A stretch of 64,000 nt of DNA from Bacillota bacterium (GCA_023433405.1 JAEZCT010000083.1:62001-126000); one strand, 5' to 3'. Shown: positions 33,389-42,094, counted from the first letter of the stretch. Made by a program: numbers and translations. Notes: generated from the letters alone by a model not told the origin.

Positions 33389-35389
33389 ATGGAAACCCTA
33401 TTCGCAAACGTGCAGGGCGCACTGACCCGCACGCTGTACGGTGAAAAGCTGCGCATCGAGCCTTGGGGCAAAAACAGCCTGCGTATTAGAGTTACCCGTG
33501 AAATCGATTACAGCAATGAAGACTGGGCCCTGCTGCCCCCTCCCCATCTCGAGGCAAAGATTTCTATTACTGAAAAAAAGGCGGTGATTGAAAACGGCGG
33601 GCTGACAGCAGAGCTTCTTGAAAACGGCAAGCTGACCTTTTATAATCAAACGGGTAAAATCCTGCTTGAGGAATATACCCGCAACCGCGCAAACCTTGCC
33701 GAGTATTGCAGCCCGCTTAACATTCCTGCACGGGAGTTTGTGGCAAGCCCCGGCGGCTGGCAGATTACGGCACGCTTTGAAGCCCGGGAGGATGAACGCA
33801 TTTACGGCATGGGGCAGTACCAGCACGGCTACCTGAACCAGAAGGGCTGCAAGCTGGAGCTGGAACAGCGCAATACCCAAATATCCGTGCCCTTTGCGGT
33901 GTCTAGCCTTGGCTACGGCTTTTTATGGAACAACCCCGCAGTGGGCAGTGCATCCTTTGGCAGAAACAAAACCGAATGGCACGCCCGGTTTACCAAGGAG
34001 CTGGACTACTGGGTTACCGCCGGCGACTGCCCCGCCGAGATTGTGGAGCAATACGCAAGCGTCACGGGTAAGGCGCCCATGATGCCCGACTACGGCATGG
34101 GCTTCTGGCAGTGCAAGCTGCGCTACCAGACACAGGAGGAGCTTTTGGCCGTTGCCCGAGAGCACAAGCTCAGAGGGCTGCCTATGGATGTAATTGTAAT
34201 CGATTTTTTTCACTGGACAAATCATGGCGAGTGGAGGTTTGACCCCAATTACTGGCCCGACCCCGACGGCATGGTGCGGGAGCTCAAGGAGCTGGGCATT
34301 GAGCTGATGGTTTCAGTGTGGCCTACTGTTGCGAAGGACAGCGAACACTTTGAGGAGATGAACCGCGCCGACCTCTTGGTGAAGACCGACCGCGGTCAAT
34401 CCACCAACATGGAGTTTTTGGGCAACAACGTGTTTTTCGACGCCACCAATCCCAAGGCGCAGACCTATGTCTGGCAGAAGATTAAAAAGAATTATTACGA
34501 CAAGGGCATTCGTATCTTTTGGCTTGATGAGGCCGAGCCGGAATTTGGTCCTTACGATTTTGACATTTACCGCTATTATCTCGGTCCGGCGCTTGCGGTT
34601 AGCAACCTGTACCCCCTCCTGTACTCCAAAGCGCTTTATGACGGCATGACGGCGGAGGGACAGAGCGAAGTGGTTAACCTGGTTCGCTGTGCCTGGGCGG
34701 GTAGTCAGCGGTACGGGGCGCTGGTTTGGTCGGGGGATGTGGATTCCAGCTTTCGCGGGCTGCGGGAACAATTTACGGCCGGGTTAAATATGGGACTTGC
34801 GGGCATTCCCTGGTGGACAACCGATATCGGAGGCTTTTTGGGCGGCAACCCCGACGACCCGGACTTTCGGGAGTGCATTGTACGCTGGTTTGAGTACGGT
34901 GCGTTTTGCCCGGTATTCCGGCTGCATGGGGAGCGGCTACCCCACAAGCCCCCCCTGGGTACAACCGGAGGCGGCAGGTTCTTCAGCGGCGCTGCCAACG
35001 AGGTGTGGAGCTATGGGGATGAGGTATTGGGTATCTTTAAAAAATACCTGTTCCTGCGCGAAAGCCTGCGCCCTTATCTCACAAAGCTCATGCGCGCGGC
35101 GCATGAGAACGGAACCCCGGTTATCCGCCCGCTGTTTTACGACTTTGCCCACGACCGCGTGGCGTGGGAGATTGAGGATGAATACCTGTTCGGCCCCGAT
35201 GTTTTGGTTGCTCCCGTTATGCATGAAAACCATCGCGAGCGCCCGGTATACCTTCCGGCGGGTGCGAGCTGGAAAAACACCCATACCCAAGAGCGGTACG
35301 AAGGCGGGCAGTGGGTAACCGCTCCCTCTCCGCTTTCGGTCATCCCTGTATTTCTTCGCGACGGCGCCGGCGTGGATTTCACCATCTGA
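33389..35389 (+). CDS. glycoside hydrolase family 31 (alpha-glucosidase/alpha-xylosidase type)
   Basis: A 666-residue GH31 enzyme without a signal peptide, so it acts in the cytoplasm on imported oligosaccharides. An N-terminal beta-sandwich (about 1-220) precedes a (beta/alpha)8 barrel. The predicted nucleophile is Asp380 in I-F-W-L-D-E-A-E-P-E and the acid/base Asp450 in W-S-G-D-V-D-S-S-F; W-W-T-T-D-I-G-G-F and F-R-L-H-G-E-R follow, as in the family. F-W-Q-C-K-L-R-Y near 235 resembles YicI-type alpha-xylosidases, but specificity cannot be decided. ATG at 33389 has GGCAGGA 8 bases upstream; an upstream in-frame ATG at 33347 lacks such a site. Followed 48 bp later by an unknown protein in the same operon. 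Confidence 0.93.
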   Translation: METLFANVQGALTRTLYGEKLRIEPWGKNSLRIRVTREIDYSNEDWALLPPPHLEAKISITEKKAVIENGGLTAELLENGKLTFYNQTGKILLEEYTRNRANLAEYCSPLNIPAREFVASPGGWQITARFEAREDERIYGMGQYQHGYLNQKGCKLELEQRNTQISVPFAVSSLGYGFLWNNPAVGSASFGRNKTEWHARFTKELDYWVTAGDCPAEIVEQYASVTGKAPMMPDYGMGFWQCKLRYQTQEELLAVAREHKLRGLPMDVIVIDFFHWTNHGEWRFDPNYWPDPDGMVRELKELGIELMVSVWPTVAKDSEHFEEMNRADLLVKTDRGQSTNMEFLGNNVFFDATNPKAQTYVWQKIKKNYYDKGIRIFWLDEAEPEFGPYDFDIYRYYLGPALAVSNLYPLLYSKALYDGMTAEGQSEVVNLVRCAWAGSQRYGALVWSGDVDSSFRGLREQFTAGLNMGLAGIPWWTTDIGGFLGGNPDDPDFRECIVRWFEYGAFCPVFRLHGERLPHKPPLGTTGGGRFFSGAANEVWSYGDEVLGIFKKYLFLRESLRPYLTKLMRAAHENGTPVIRPLFYDFAHDRVAWEIEDEYLFGPDVLVAPVMHENHRERPVYLPAGASWKNTHTQERYEGGQWVTAPSPLSVIPVFLRDGAGVDFTI

Positions 35390-35436
35390 TGTAAATCCCA
35401 TTGCAAGCCCGATCTCTATCGATTGGAGGAGTATTC

Positions 35437-37149
35437 ATGAGCTATCAGCATTTCGGCGCGGCGGTTTACTGCCCGGTGGGTAACCTTGTAGACATCAAAG
35501 ACATCGGCGCATTTGCAGAACGCTTTGCGTTTATCGAACGGCATGTGCAGGTAAGCAAGGTCTATCTTGAAACCTATCGCGGTGGACAACATATTGAACG
35601 GGAGCATCTTCAAAAGATTATTTCGTTCTTTCAAAGCCGCGGCATCCAAACCTCGGGTGGCATTACCACCGACACCGTTGAAAACGGGGAGGGCGGCTTT
35701 CATCCCCTGTGCTACTCAAGCCCCGGAACCCGCCATCTGCTCACGCAGGTGGTCGAGCAAACCGCCAGCCTGTTTGATGAGATTATCCTCGACGATTTTT
35801 ACTTTACCAACTGCAAATGCCCTCTTTGCATCGAAGCGAAGGGCGTGCGTTCCTGGTCTGAATTTCGCCTTGGTTTGATGAAGGAGATCTCCTCGAATGT
35901 AATTGTGGGCACCGCAAAGCGTGTAAACCCGGGCGTGCGAATGATTATAAAATATCCCAACTGGTATGAGCATTACCAAGAGTGCGGCTATAACCTAGAG
36001 GATGAACCCGCCATTTTTGATGCGGTATATACCGGCACCGAGACACGCAACCCCACCTATACCCAGCAGCATCTGCCCAAATACCTGAGCTATTTTAACC
36101 AGCGCTACTTAGATAACGTCGCCCCCAATCGCAACGGCGGCGGATGGTTTGACCCCTACGAATGTACCTACAACCTTACCTCCTACGCCGATCAGGCCTA
36201 TCTTACCCTGTTTGCCAAGGCCAAAGAGGCGATGCTGTTCAGCCTGGGCTCACTGCTGGAGACTCATTTTTCCCTATTCATCCCCATAGCGGGGCAGGTA
36301 TTTGCGGATATGGACGCTGTGCTCGGTCAGCTGGGCAGTCCGGCAGGAATCTCGACCTATCTCCCCTTTCACGGTCACGGGGAGGATTATCTGCATAACT
36401 ATCTTGGGATGCTGGGCATCCCCCTTGAGCCGAGTCCCTTTTACCCTAATCACGCAAAAACAGTGTTTCTATCCGAAAACGCCGCAACAGATGCAGGGGT
36501 GATTGCAAGAGTCAAGGAAAGCCTGCTGGCGGGAGCAACTGTAATCGTCACCTCCGGCTTTGTACGGGCAACACAGAAGGAGTTCACCCAAATTGCAAAC
36601 GTAACCTACACATCCCGCAAGGCGCTGGTAAGCAAATATGCCTACTCCAACGACGGCGGCGTATGCTTTGGCGGTTGCGTAACGGGGGACGCTTCAATCC
36701 TAATCCCACAGCTGGAGTACCCCACCAACGACACCTGGGAGCTGATTGGCGCGTTTGGGGAGGATAACAGTTTTCCCCTTCTTGTAAAGACCGCCTATGG
36801 CGGCGGCCGACTGTTTGTGCTTACCATCCCGGACGATTGCGGCGGACTTTATGCCCTACCCCGCACGGTGCTGCGCATTATCCGCGAGACCTTTGGCTGC
36901 CTGCAGGGGCTGACACTGGATGCGCCAAGCAAGGTCGCCCTGTTTGCATATGATAACGACACCTTTGTTCTGCGCAGCTTTTTGCCCTATTACGACAACG
37001 CGGTAATCACCCTTGCGGACGAAGCGGCGGCGCTTGTGGAAATTACGACAGGCCGAAAAAACCAAGGTATTCTCGGGTTAAACGGCAGGTCCTTTGAACT
37101 TCGGCTTGCCCCCGGCGCAAACCATATCTATCGCATTGCAAGGTCATAA
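35437..37149 (+). CDS. uncharacterised protein, possible glycosidase-like partner of GH31
   Basis: A 570-residue protein with no signal peptide. ATG at 35437 is chosen because GGAGGAG lies about 7 bases upstream. The N-terminal 300 residues alternate strands and helices in a way that suggests a TIM barrel: V-S-K-V-Y-L-E-T-Y, G-I-Q-T-S-G-G-I-T-T, and an acidic strand D-E-I-I-L-D-D-F-Y-F followed by the cysteines T-N-C-K-C-P-L-C. The latter part has a Rossmann-like V-I-V-T-S-G-F segment and a beta-rich C-terminus, as in GH42-like or beta-galactosidase-trimerisation architectures. I cannot name the family. It lies 48 bp after the GH31 gene and before a terminator, so a role in breaking down the same glycan is likely but inferred. 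Confidence 0.8.
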   Translation: MSYQHFGAAVYCPVGNLVDIKDIGAFAERFAFIERHVQVSKVYLETYRGGQHIEREHLQKIISFFQSRGIQTSGGITTDTVENGEGGFHPLCYSSPGTRHLLTQVVEQTASLFDEIILDDFYFTNCKCPLCIEAKGVRSWSEFRLGLMKEISSNVIVGTAKRVNPGVRMIIKYPNWYEHYQECGYNLEDEPAIFDAVYTGTETRNPTYTQQHLPKYLSYFNQRYLDNVAPNRNGGGWFDPYECTYNLTSYADQAYLTLFAKAKEAMLFSLGSLLETHFSLFIPIAGQVFADMDAVLGQLGSPAGISTYLPFHGHGEDYLHNYLGMLGIPLEPSPFYPNHAKTVFLSENAATDAGVIARVKESLLAGATVIVTSGFVRATQKEFTQIANVTYTSRKALVSKYAYSNDGGVCFGGCVTGDASILIPQLEYPTNDTWELIGAFGEDNSFPLLVKTAYGGGRLFVLTIPDDCGGLYALPRTVLRIIRETFGCLQGLTLDAPSKVALFAYDNDTFVLRSFLPYYDNAVITLADEAAALVEITTGRKNQGILGLNGRSFELRLAPGANHIYRIARS

Positions 37150-37192
37150 TTTTATTTTATATTTTTCTGAACCCTTTTAAAAGAATGAAAAG

Positions 37193-37241
37193 AGCAAAAC
37201 CGGGAGGCAGCGTAAGTATGCAGCCTCCCGGTTTTGCTTTT
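37193..37241 (+). terminator. terminator of the GH31 operon
   Basis: Perfect 16-bp stem AGCAAAACCGGGAGGC/GCCTCCCGGTTTTGCT, 14-base loop, then TTT. Confidence 0.88.
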
Positions 37242-37551
37242 GGTTTCATCTCATCGTGCTTGCATCGTTTTGATTGTTATAAGCAAATCTAAAATGCGAA
37301 TGGCGGGCAGGTACCTATAGGATAATCGAATATCCCCGTAACCCGGCACCAAAATAGCCTTGTGTGGCAGGTGTGGGAAAAAAGGAAGAACTACAGACCA
37401 GGGCGAAAAGCAAGGGCAAAATACGCGAGGCATCAGGATTTTGCCGAAGGTTTTTCGTCACAAGAGTCATGCTCCGTTTGCCCTTGATTTGAGCTGGGTG
37501 CAGGGTGTCCCTGCTTCGCTTTCGCTTACTTTTCTCGAACAAGAAAAGTAA
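37242..37551. other. intergenic region, probably decayed repeat sequence
   Basis: No gene is supported. On the minus strand short frames rich in Pro, Phe and Arg are open, but they have no ribosome site and look non-coding. The stretch TTACTTTTCTCGAACAAGAAAAGTAA (37527-37551) is a small palindrome that leads directly into repeat family 2. Confidence 0.4.
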
Positions 37552-37657
37552 GCCGCCTGTCGGCGCGGGAGCCGACGTTCCAACAACTTGATGATGGGTA
37601 CCTAAAAGCCGACCAAATCACAAAGCTTATAAAATCGGCTTTTGGATACTCCAATAA
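37552..37657 (-). repeat. repeat family 2, copy B (inverted relative to copy A)
   Basis: Reverse complement of 6919-7024 with scattered differences. It contains the GTCGGC/GCCGAC hairpin and the block GTTCCAACAACTTGATGATG. Its function is unknown. Confidence 0.85.
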
Positions 37658-37680
37658 ACCATAATACGCGCGTATACCAA

Positions 37681-37716
37681 AAGACCCCGCCGTCTGGTTT
37701 TGAACGGCGGGGTCTT
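37681..37716 (-). terminator. terminator of the flavodoxin gene
   Basis: Perfect 13-bp stem AAGACCCCGCCGT/ACGGCGGGGTCTT with a 10-base loop. On the minus strand TTTTGG follows. Confidence 0.85.
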
Positions 37717-37743
37717 ATATGTATAGTGTAAGGGTTTGGCGGG

Positions 37744-38205
37744 CTACAGCCCGGCCAGGCTGTCGTACAGCGCGGCAAGCTGATGGTCGCGCTTTCTGCT
37801 TGACCAGTTGATAATGCTGGTTTTCGCCACAACCGCACCCTTTGCCTCGCACATCGCTTTTAACTGGCTGACGGCTCGGTTGCCGCCCATCCATGGAAAA
37901 GGGAAGTGCTGGGTGACAAATACGCTCACGCGCTTACCCGAAAGAGACGCGATTTGCCGCATGGCTGCAATCATCGCGGGCGCAAGGGAAAACGCGTGAA
38001 CCGGCGAACCGAACACAAGGGCGTCATAGCCGGCCAGTGAAGGGAGCTCCTTGACGGCGGGTGGCTGGGGCGGGGCTGCCTCTCCTGCTGTTTCCACGTC
38101 AAGGATGGCTGCCGTATGGTTTGCGGCGGTCAAGGCCTTCTCAAGCCCCTCAGCGGCGGAGCGGGTGTGACCGGTCTGGGAATAGATGACGATGCCGACA
38201 TTCAT
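37744..38205 (-). CDS. flavodoxin-family protein
   Basis: A 153-residue flavodoxin-like protein. The FMN phosphate loop is S-Q-T-G-H-T-R-S near residue 10, and G-S-P-V-H-A-F-S near 67 is the typical isoalloxazine-contact region. It should carry electrons or act as a flavin-dependent reductase in the cytoplasm; a partner is not evident. ATG at 38205 is chosen because AGGAGA lies 10 bases upstream; an in-frame TTG at 38214 is too close. A single-gene unit ending in the hairpin at 37681-37716. Confidence 0.9.
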   Translation of the reverse strand: MNVGIVIYSQTGHTRSAAEGLEKALTAANHTAAILDVETAGEAAPPQPPAVKELPSLAGYDALVFGSPVHAFSLAPAMIAAMRQIASLSGKRVSVFVTQHFPFPWMGGNRAVSQLKAMCEAKGAVVAKTSIINWSSRKRDHQLAALYDSLAGL

Positions 38206-38321
38206 AGCTGTCAATTCTCCTTTGGGTTTTCCTAATATAATCGGATAAGTCTACCTTCTATCTCCATCATACCAGCGATGCAAAAATTACACAAGCCCTC
38301 AAAAACAGTCTTTATGATTCC

Positions 38322-38702
38322 TCAAAATATGCTACGCGGCTGGGGGAGCTCATCCTGCCAAAAATCCTCCATGCTGTCGCGTATGACAGCAAGCTGCGCC
38401 TCCGTTTGCGATTTATCCCGGTTTTGTATGAGTGCCGGCAGACAGGCGGCGGCTCCCGAAAGCTCGTCAAGGGGCTTGTGGTGAAAGAAAAAGGTTAATC
38501 CTCCCCGCAGACGCTGCCACTCCTCCGTAAGCTCTATGGCGCGCATTTCGGCTTGGTCGTATTGCATCTCATCCATCAGCCATTCAATCTCATCGGCGCA
38601 GCGCAAAACAATGCGGTTTGCCTCCCGCAAAAGAAACAGGGAATAGGACGAGAGGGCAAGCATTATCACAATCAGACAAAGGGCCACAACCAACCGTTTC
38701 AT
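38322..38702 (-). CDS. DUF4363 family protein
   Basis: A 126-residue protein with one N-terminal hydrophobic helix (L-V-V-A-L-C-L-I-V-I-M-L-A-L) that anchors or exports a helical domain. A segment W-Q-R-L-R-G-G-L-T-F-F-F-H-H-K-P-L-D-E-L matches the DUF4363 family, which is often encoded beside DUF421 membrane proteins. GGGAGG precedes the ATG, which lies two bases after the stop of the DUF421 gene, so translation is coupled. Function unknown. Confidence 0.85.
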   Translation of the reverse strand: MKRLVVALCLIVIMLALSSYSLFLLREANRIVLRCADEIEWLMDEMQYDQAEMRAIELTEEWQRLRGGLTFFFHHKPLDELSGAAACLPALIQNRDKSQTEAQLAVIRDSMEDFWQDELPQPRSIF

Positions 38703-38704
38703 GC

Positions 38705-39382
38705 TTATACGACCTCCCTTTTCGGGATTACATAGCTTTTTTTGGAGGTATCCAGCGTCATGATGAAGATATCCTGCACGCTCAGCCCCTTTTCGGCAAG
38801 CAGCTGTTTTAGGTAGCCGCGATCCGTTTTGCACTCTGCAAGCCCAGAATCCAAAATATTGCCGTCGCTGATGACGATGACCGGCGGGGCCACGTTTGCA
38901 ACCGCTAGCCCCAGCTGCTCGGGGGTGACGGCCTCCTTGAGAGTTTTTTTGTAAACCGAGATGGCGCCGCTTGTTTCTACCAGCGCAAGCTGAACATCGC
39001 GCAGGTCAAAGATACTTTTTGAGCGCAGCTCCTCCATCAGGTCATCCACAGAAAAACGCAGTTCGCGCAGCGCCTTCTGGTCTATCTCCCCATCCTTGAC
39101 GATAATCTTGGAATCACCGGAGATAAAGCGGCGAAAACGCAGGCTTTTTAGGCTGATTGCCGAGATGATAATCTCAAAGGAAACCAGCGTGAGAATCGGC
39201 ACCGCGCCCGCCAGCAGGGGAATGCCCGTATCCTCAATGGGAAGGGAGGCGATGTTTGAGATTAAAATGGTGACGACCAGCTCTCCCGGCTGAAGCTCCC
39301 CAAGCTGCCGCTTGCCCATCAACCGAAGGGAAAAGATGATGAGTATGTAGAGTAATATGGTTCTAAAAAACACGATAAACAT
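38705..39382 (-). CDS. DUF421 (YetF/YcaP-like) membrane protein
   Basis: A 225-residue protein with three N-terminal membrane helices, the family hallmark S-L-R-L-M-G-K-R-Q-L-G-E-L near residue 18 and L-V-V-T-I-L-I-S-N, then a cytoplasmic alpha/beta domain. In Bacilli YetF-like proteins have been linked to spore envelope and membrane stress, but the molecular role is unclear. It forms an operon with the DUF4363 gene: stop and next start are two bases apart. Confidence 0.92.
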   Translation of the reverse strand: MFIVFFRTILLYILIIFSLRLMGKRQLGELQPGELVVTILISNIASLPIEDTGIPLLAGAVPILTLVSFEIIISAISLKSLRFRRFISGDSKIIVKDGEIDQKALRELRFSVDDLMEELRSKSIFDLRDVQLALVETSGAISVYKKTLKEAVTPEQLGLAVANVAPPVIVISDGNILDSGLAECKTDRGYLKQLLAEKGLSVQDIFIMTLDTSKKSYVIPKREVV

Positions 39383-39544
39383 TCCGGTGCGCCCCCTAAA
39401 ATCATCATCAGGTTAACAGTATCTGCACATTTTTAAGGGATATTCACCGAAATGCGTCTATGCGAACTGTATGGATTTTCATGGAGGTCAAAACAACCGG
39501 TCGCAATAAATCATCCGGCCATACCAAGCGGGATGACAGGGCGA

Positions 39545-39654
39545 TTTTTAATTTTAAAAAGTGTAGAAGTGTGTATGAAAATCCGCGTGAAAACCCATAT
39601 ACCAAAGCTTTTTCACTTGATTTTTATACACTTATAAATCGGTTAATCAGTATA
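39545..39654 (+). repeat. palindromic repeat family 1, copy 10
   Basis: Core GAAAATCCGCGTGAAAACCC and GCTTTTTCACTTGATTTTTA; right end AAATCGGTTAATCAGTAT. It lies 25 bp from the 3' end of the C39-like lipoprotein gene. Confidence 0.85.
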
Positions 39655-39678
39655 AAACGGCCGGGTCGGGGCGTCATT

Positions 39679-40458
39679 TTACTTCTTGGGTGTTGCTACG
39701 ACAAAACACATGTCATTCAGATCCTCATCCTCAAAGAAGTTGTAAAAAGTAAAGTTGTAAATAAAACGCTCGGCGCCATAGACGCCATAGCCATCCTGAT
39801 TGTGGTCGGTGGTGTCATAGGGGTCGGCAACAATCAGCACATCATCCTGTGTTGTCTCGGTGCCCATGGTGTCATAGCCGATTATAACCTGCCAGTGTCC
39901 GCCCCAGTCGTTCCAGCCCACCATAATGGGAGTGCCGGTGGCCAGCGTATCCTGTATGTAATCCAGGGTAAACACATCGTATACGTTTTCAAGACAGTCA
40001 AAGGTGGTAAACAGGTCGAAATCGCCTGCGCCCTCAAAGATTTCCATAGCCTGCTTGAGGCTGGTTGCAGCGGGTTCTATGCCGTTACTGCGCAGCCGCG
40101 CAAGGGTCTCCTCGTTAAAATCGCCCAGAGCGTCGTACCAGTTAAGGACCATCAGGGCACTCGATACGCCGCAGCTCCACTCACTGGTTTGCTGCTGGGT
40201 TTTAAAGTTTGTAAGAATCGTAAGTGTATTGTTGCTTTTCATATTGTAAAAATCCAGCGCGCTGAAATAAGGACTGTTCTTATGGTCCCCCTCGCGCTCC
40301 ACACTGTCCGCACCATATTCGTCATCTAAATCCACCGTATACGGAATCTTCATCTCGTCGGTATAGTTGCCGCCGGTACGCGTGTTTTGTGCCGGTGCTG
40401 ACTGGCAGCCCGGCAAAGCAAGGCAAAGAAGCAAAAATAATACAATAAATTTTTTCAT
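39679..40458 (-). CDS. C39-like (papain-fold) lipoprotein
   Basis: A 259-residue exported protein. Residues 1-18 are a lipoprotein signal with lipobox L-P-G-C. The C39-like catalytic residues are Cys96 in E-W-S-C-G-V-S-S-A-L, His in G-G-H-W-Q-V-I-I-G-Y near 188 and Asp in V-A-D-P-Y-D near 210, in the order of papain-like peptidases. It would act on the outer face of the membrane as a peptidase or amidase. It is monocistronic; its 3' end faces a palindromic repeat. The substrate is unknown; it is not fused to an ABC bacteriocin exporter. Confidence 0.88.
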   Translation of the reverse strand: MKKFIVLFLLLCLALPGCQSAPAQNTRTGGNYTDEMKIPYTVDLDDEYGADSVEREGDHKNSPYFSALDFYNMKSNNTLTILTNFKTQQQTSEWSCGVSSALMVLNWYDALGDFNEETLARLRSNGIEPAATSLKQAMEIFEGAGDFDLFTTFDCLENVYDVFTLDYIQDTLATGTPIMVGWNDWGGHWQVIIGYDTMGTETTQDDVLIVADPYDTTDHNQDGYGVYGAERFIYNFTFYNFFEDEDLNDMCFVVATPKK

Positions 40459-40602
40459 AATGACTCCCTTTACAAAAAATTTAATTGTACCTGCATAACA
40501 AACCCGCCCTGATTGTATTATTTATTAGTTTGGGGATGTCCCCGCATTTTATTTATCCAATTTCCGGTCGTTCAGCTGCGTTTTATATAGTAATTTGTCG
40601 TC

Positions 40603-40703
40603 ATACTAATCTCGTTTTAGAATGTAAAAGCAAGCAGGTAGCGGCTTACGATAAACCGCGCGCGGCAATAGTGTTAATGTGCTTTATAAAACGGGATTAG
40701 TAT
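40603..40703 (+). repeat. palindromic element with family 1 ends but a different core
   Basis: 101 bp with ends ATACTAATCTCGTTTTA and TAAAACGGGATTAGTAT. The terminal octamers and length equal family 1, but the interior (GTAAAAGCAAGC..GTGCTTTATAAAAC) is unrelated. It looks like a sister family mobilised by the same machinery. Confidence 0.8.
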
Positions 40704-40836
40704 TAGTGCGTGAACTCTCTACTTTTAGTACGCTTATGTTGTTTTATACAAGTACGGTTGGGGCTTGCGCCCCACAAGACCTACAGGAAAGCGCCCTAGT
40801 TATAAATACCCGACCATTCGCATCGCAATATCCGTT
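40704..40836. other. intergenic stretch between two palindromic elements
   Basis: No gene is supported. It contains a small hairpin GGGGC/GCCCC at 40770-40783. Together with the flanking elements it makes up most of a 686-bp gene-free region (40459-41144). Confidence 0.4.
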
Positions 40837-40946
40837 ATACTATTAACCGATTTAAAGTGTATAAAAATCAGGTGAAAAGCCTTGGCTTATGGTCTTTTAC
40901 GCAAATTTTTATTTACAAATTCTACACCTTTTGAGGGAATTCGTAT
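40837..40946 (-). repeat. palindromic repeat family 1, copy 11 (reverse)
   Basis: Left end ATACTATTAACCGATT, core AAAAATCAGGTGAAAAGCC and GGTCTTTTACGCAAATTTTT, right end CTTTTGAGGGAATTCGTAT. Confidence 0.85.
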
Positions 40947-41080
40947 TATAAACGTTACTGCTATTATGTATTATATCAAAAAATACTTAAAAAACAAGGT
41001 TTGTGCAATGCCTTTGATCATTCGACCGCCAACGCGAAGAACACTCCACAATAAGTTGAGGTAATGGCGTAAGGGAAGCC

Positions 41081-41129
41081 GCTGTATAAAACCCCCGCCG
41101 CTTTTTTTGCGGCGGGGGTTTTATACAGC
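41081..41129 (-). terminator. perfect 21-bp inverted repeat terminator
   Basis: GCTGTATAAAACCCCCGCCGC paired with its complement around a TTTTTTT loop. It lies directly after the stop of the small membrane protein on the minus strand. The arm contains its own T run. Confidence 0.85.
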
Positions 41130-41144
41130 CTAACTGCTGACGTT

Positions 41145-41378
41145 TTAATTAGCACTGCGGTTATGGCTGTTAAGCTTGACCGCAATCGGCGGTTCATCCT
41201 CTTGAACCGGGCGTAGCAGCGGCTTGACGTTGCGCGCGAGGATTTGAATAATTTTAATAATTCCCAATGAAACCACGGAAGGAATGATGTAGTTGATGAG
41301 TATGGGCTTTAACCCCGAACAGAAAGCGACGAACGCGTTAGCGCCATCAGCGCCGGACATAGCCGACAATAGAATCAT
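41145..41378 (-). CDS. small membrane protein (77 aa), unknown
   Basis: A 77-residue protein with one or two hydrophobic segments (A-N-A-F-V-A-F-C-S-G near residue 15 and I-I-P-S-V-V-S-L-G-I-I-K-I-I-Q-I-L near 33) and a charged C-terminal tail. A good ribosome site (AGGAAGGG, 8 bases before ATG), a promoter at 41513-41541 and a terminator directly downstream support a real gene. I do not recognise the family. The leader of about 130 nt could hold regulation. Confidence 0.65.
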   Translation of the reverse strand: MILLSAMSGADGANAFVAFCSGLKPILINYIIPSVVSLGIIKIIQILARNVKPLLRPVQEDEPPIAVKLNSHNRSAN

Positions 41379-41512
41379 TCTTACGACCCTTCCTGCTTTA
41401 TACTTATCCCGATAATAATAAAGGATTCGTATTATGAAGTAAATTTCGCTTTATGCATCTATAAAAAGCACGCACCATTTTTTGGTTTTTTAATGGAACA
41501 TGCGCCTTAGAC

Positions 41513-41541
41513 ATTGTATAGCCACAAGCGTTTTCCGTCAA
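41513..41541 (-). promoter_or_regulatory. promoter of the 77-residue membrane protein gene
   Basis: Minus strand TTGACG (41536-41541), 17-bp spacer, TACAAT (41513-41518). Confidence 0.65.
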
Positions 41542-41654
41542 TGGGCAAGACGACAAAAACTGATAACATGTTCATAGAAATTCTATAATTGTTGTGCAAA
41601 TGTGGCAATGAATATGACAATATTCGGACTATTGTGACGGGTTTTCGCAAAAAA

Positions 41655-41685
41655 ATACGGGGAAAAGACAACCTTTTCCCCGTAT
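41655..41685 (-). terminator. terminator of the Sel1/ComFB operon
   Basis: Stem ATACGGGGAAAAG/CTTTTCCCCGTAT; on the minus strand seven T follow. Confidence 0.92.
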
Positions 41686-41725
41686 CATCATAAATTAGAG
41701 AATAAAACCGATTCCGGCAAAGCCA

Positions 41726-42094
41726 TTAATGTCTAGGGTGATCCTTCACATAGAGAACCGCTGAGGTAATAATTGCCGACAAGCGGGTGTCGTTTTGCAG
41801 CTCGCTGGCAGTAATTTTTGACAACAGCTCCCCTTGCTTGGAGGCGACGTATTTGGAGGGGATGTTGTTGAGTGTGATGGCGATAATGTCATTTTTGCAC
41901 TTGGGGCAGTCACAGCAGTCCGGCATCCGCTCTAAAATCGCGGATATCTTTTGCCAAACGACCTCCTCCATGATGTTTTTTACCTTAAGGTCGCTCATGT
42001 CGGTTACCGCAGTCAGCTTTGGATTAATAATAATCTCCGCATTCTGATCATCATCCGAATGCAAAACCGCAGGTTCTGTGCCTTGCTCGCTCAC
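41726..42094 (-). CDS. ComFB-like protein
   Basis: A 122-residue protein matching the late-competence ComFB family (PF10719): L-K-V-K-N-I-M-E-E-V-V-W near residue 37, the cysteine cluster D-C-C-D-C-P-K-C-K-N-D near 60 and N-N-I-P-S-K-Y-V near 75. The cysteines could bind zinc. The name comes from the Bacillus comF operon, but no competence genes are near. Recent work describes ComFB-type proteins in cyanobacteria and other bacteria as receptors of cyclic dinucleotides, so sensing c-di-GMP or c-di-AMP is plausible. It is the second gene after the Sel1-repeat protein, 60 bp downstream, and ends before a strong terminator. Confidence 0.88.
   Translation of the reverse strand: MSEQGTEPAVLHSDDDQNAEIIINPKLTAVTDMSDLKVKNIMEEVVWQKISAILERMPDCCDCPKCKNDIIAITLNNIPSKYVASKQGELLSKITASELQNDTRLSAIITSAVLYVKDHPRH

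Noticed and set aside
37251..37542. Two overlapping minus-strand frames rich in Pro, Phe, Arg
   Set aside because: They lie in a non-coding stretch with palindromes next to repeat family 2, lack ribosome sites and overlap each other in different frames.
39460..40329. Plus-strand frame of 289 codons over the C39-like lipoprotein gene
   Set aside because: The minus strand encodes a lipoprotein signal and catalytic residues; the plus frame runs through a repeat element and has no ribosome site.
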